A DNA stretch of 14,348 nucleotides from assembly GCA_002297505.1 (NCBI GenBank), contig DBLQ01000022.1, positions 1-14,348 on the forward strand, read 5' to 3'. This DNA comes from Flavobacteriales bacterium UBA720. GTDB lineage: Bacteria > Bacteroidota > Bacteroidia > Flavobacteriales > Weeksellaceae. The number at the start of each line of letters is the position of its first letter. Positions within the stretch are counted from its first letter, which is position 1. The translations under genes were made by a program, and so were the position numbers. The notes below the pieces were generated by a model that saw nothing but the letters and a program-made list of their open reading frames with translations, did not search any database and had not been told where the DNA came from. Shown here piece after piece: positions 13,168-14,348 of the stretch.

Positions 13168-14348
13168 ATGAAAAAGTACAGAAATATTATCTTTTACGTC
13201 CTTACCATAGCTTTTTTCTCTTGTCTGATGTATTGGTTCTTTGTAGAAGGTAGAACTTTAGAGATCGGGGAAAATATTGCCCCGGCCAAGGCTACCGGTG
13301 CAAACATGTGGGACACTTTTGCAACGTCGTTTTCAGAAAATCTTCATCATCCCTTAGCCCTTCTGCTGGCACAGATTGTTACCATTATCATTGTGGCCAA
13401 ATTCTTCGGATGGATCTGTGTCAAGCTGAAACAGCCCTCTGTCATTGGCGAAATGATTGCAGGTATCGTGCTCGGGCCGTCGCTCGTAGGATTATATTTC
13501 CCCGAGTTTTCAGCATTCATGTTTCCCAAGGAGTCGCTGCCTAATTTGCAATTCCTCAGTCAGATTGGTTTGATTCTCTTCATGTACATCGTGGGGATGG
13601 AGCTGGATCTGAGTGTCCTGAGGAAAAAAGCGCACGATGCCGTGGTCATCAGCCACGCCAGTATCATCATCCCTTTTGCTCTGGGAGTGGGACTGGCTTA
13701 TTTCATTTATAAAGAGTTTGCACCGGACGGCATTCAGTTCAGTTCATTTGCATTGTTCATGGCTATTGCGATGAGTATCACCGCCTTTCCTGTGTTGGCA
13801 AGGATTGTTCAGGAGCGTAATCTTCATAAAACCAAGATCGGAACCGTGGTCATTACCTGTGCGGCGGCCGATGATATTACGGCCTGGTGTATTCTGGCAG
13901 CGGTCATCGCCGTGGTAAAGGCCGGCTCATTTTCCGGTTCCATCTTCGTCATCATCATGGCTATTGTTTACGTTTTCCTGATGATAAAACTGGTAAGACC
14001 TTTTCTTGCCAGAATTGCAGAATCCCAGAAAGGAAAAGGATTCATCAATAAAGCATTGATTGCTGTTTTCTTTCTGATACTGATCATTTCATCCTATCTG
14101 ACCGAAGTGATCGGCATTCACGCCCTGTTTGGCGCATTTATGGCCGGAGCCATCATGCCGGAAAATGTAAAGTTCCGAAACCTGTTCATCGAGAAGGTAG
14201 AAGACGTAGCTTTGGTTTTATTACTCCCTTTATTCTTCGTATTCACGGGGCTCAGAACACAAATCGGGTTACTGAATGACCCTCATCTCTGGAAGATCGG
14301 CGGGCTGATTATCTTAACGGCCGTGATCGGGAAATTAGTCAGAAGTGC
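13168..14348 (+). CDS. CPA2-family cation/proton antiporter (Kef-type), 3' end beyond window
   Basis: This is an inner-membrane antiporter of the monovalent cation:proton antiporter-2 family, exchanging K+ or Na+ for H+. 393 codons are present and the frame stays open to the window edge, so the gene is partial. It starts at ATG 13168 with a first membrane helix (about 6-25), a periplasmic segment of ~35 residues, then the transporter core: QPSVIGEMIAGIVLGPSLVG (89-108), SITAFPVLARI (203-213) and the ion-binding CAAADDITAW with Asp235-Asp236. About a dozen helices are visible. Bacteroidota homologues often carry a cytoplasmic tail after the core, which would lie outside this window. Bases 13028-13167 upstream hold no gene and no clear promoter. 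Confidence 0.93.
   Translation, partial: MKKYRNIIFYVLTIAFFSCLMYWFFVEGRTLEIGENIAPAKATGANMWDTFATSFSENLHHPLALLLAQIVTIIIVAKFFGWICVKLKQPSVIGEMIAGIVLGPSLVGLYFPEFSAFMFPKESLPNLQFLSQIGLILFMYIVGMELDLSVLRKKAHDAVVISHASIIIPFALGVGLAYFIYKEFAPDGIQFSSFALFMAIAMSITAFPVLARIVQERNLHKTKIGTVVITCAAADDITAWCILAAVIAVVKAGSFSGSIFVIIMAIVYVFLMIKLVRPFLARIAESQKGKGFINKALIAVFFLILIISSYLTEVIGIHALFGAFMAGAIMPENVKFRNLFIEKVEDVALVLLLPLFFVFTGLRTQIGLLNDPHLWKIGGLIILTAVIGKLVRS

Overview
The window looks like chromosomal DNA of a Bacteroidota bacterium, most likely a flavobacterium of the Chryseobacterium/Weeksellaceae type. The grounds are: a T9SS (Por) sorting domain on a secreted protein; promoter-like boxes fitting the Bacteroidetes TTTG / TAnnTTTG consensus; A-rich leaders in place of clear Shine-Dalgarno sites; a DnaG primase whose zinc ligands are replaced; and a LytS/LytTR two-component pair. 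The genus is inferred from overall flavour, not proven. No rRNA, tRNA, CRISPR array, transposase or phage gene was seen.

Layout. Bases 1-8832 hold a run of minus-strand genes, most closed by a clear intrinsic terminator: etfB-etfA (electron transfer flavoprotein), an SDR oxidoreductase, a T9SS-secreted beta-rich protein, an M20 dipeptidase, a small lipoprotein, and dnaG followed by clpP. A 350-bp non-coding stretch at 5805-6156 holds the best promoter of the window, short repeats, a GC-rich hairpin element and a G/T-rich repeat tract. At 8833-8959 transcription diverges. On the plus strand come tsaE (tRNA t6A synthesis), then a tight cluster: an alanine dehydrogenase-like gene, a small membrane-anchored protein, a sensor-less LytS-type histidine kinase and a LytTR response regulator. 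A minus-strand PIN-domain toxin/antitoxin pair lies tail-to-tail with the regulator. The window ends inside a plus-strand CPA2 (Kef-type) cation/proton antiporter.

How the genes work together. EtfA and EtfB form one heterodimer that collects electrons from acyl-CoA dehydrogenases and similar enzymes. DnaG, ClpP and TsaE are core housekeeping functions. The ald-like/membrane protein/kinase/regulator cluster has spacings of 9, 2 and -29 bases, so it is probably one operon. The kinase lacks a sensor domain, and the small protein before it could supply one.

The points most worth a second look are that four-gene cluster, the Ald-like protein lacking the usual catalytic His, the DnaG zinc-ribbon without zinc ligands, and the structured intergenic elements at 1071-1130 and 5940-6117. 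I see no clear case for a wholly new defence or mobile system.
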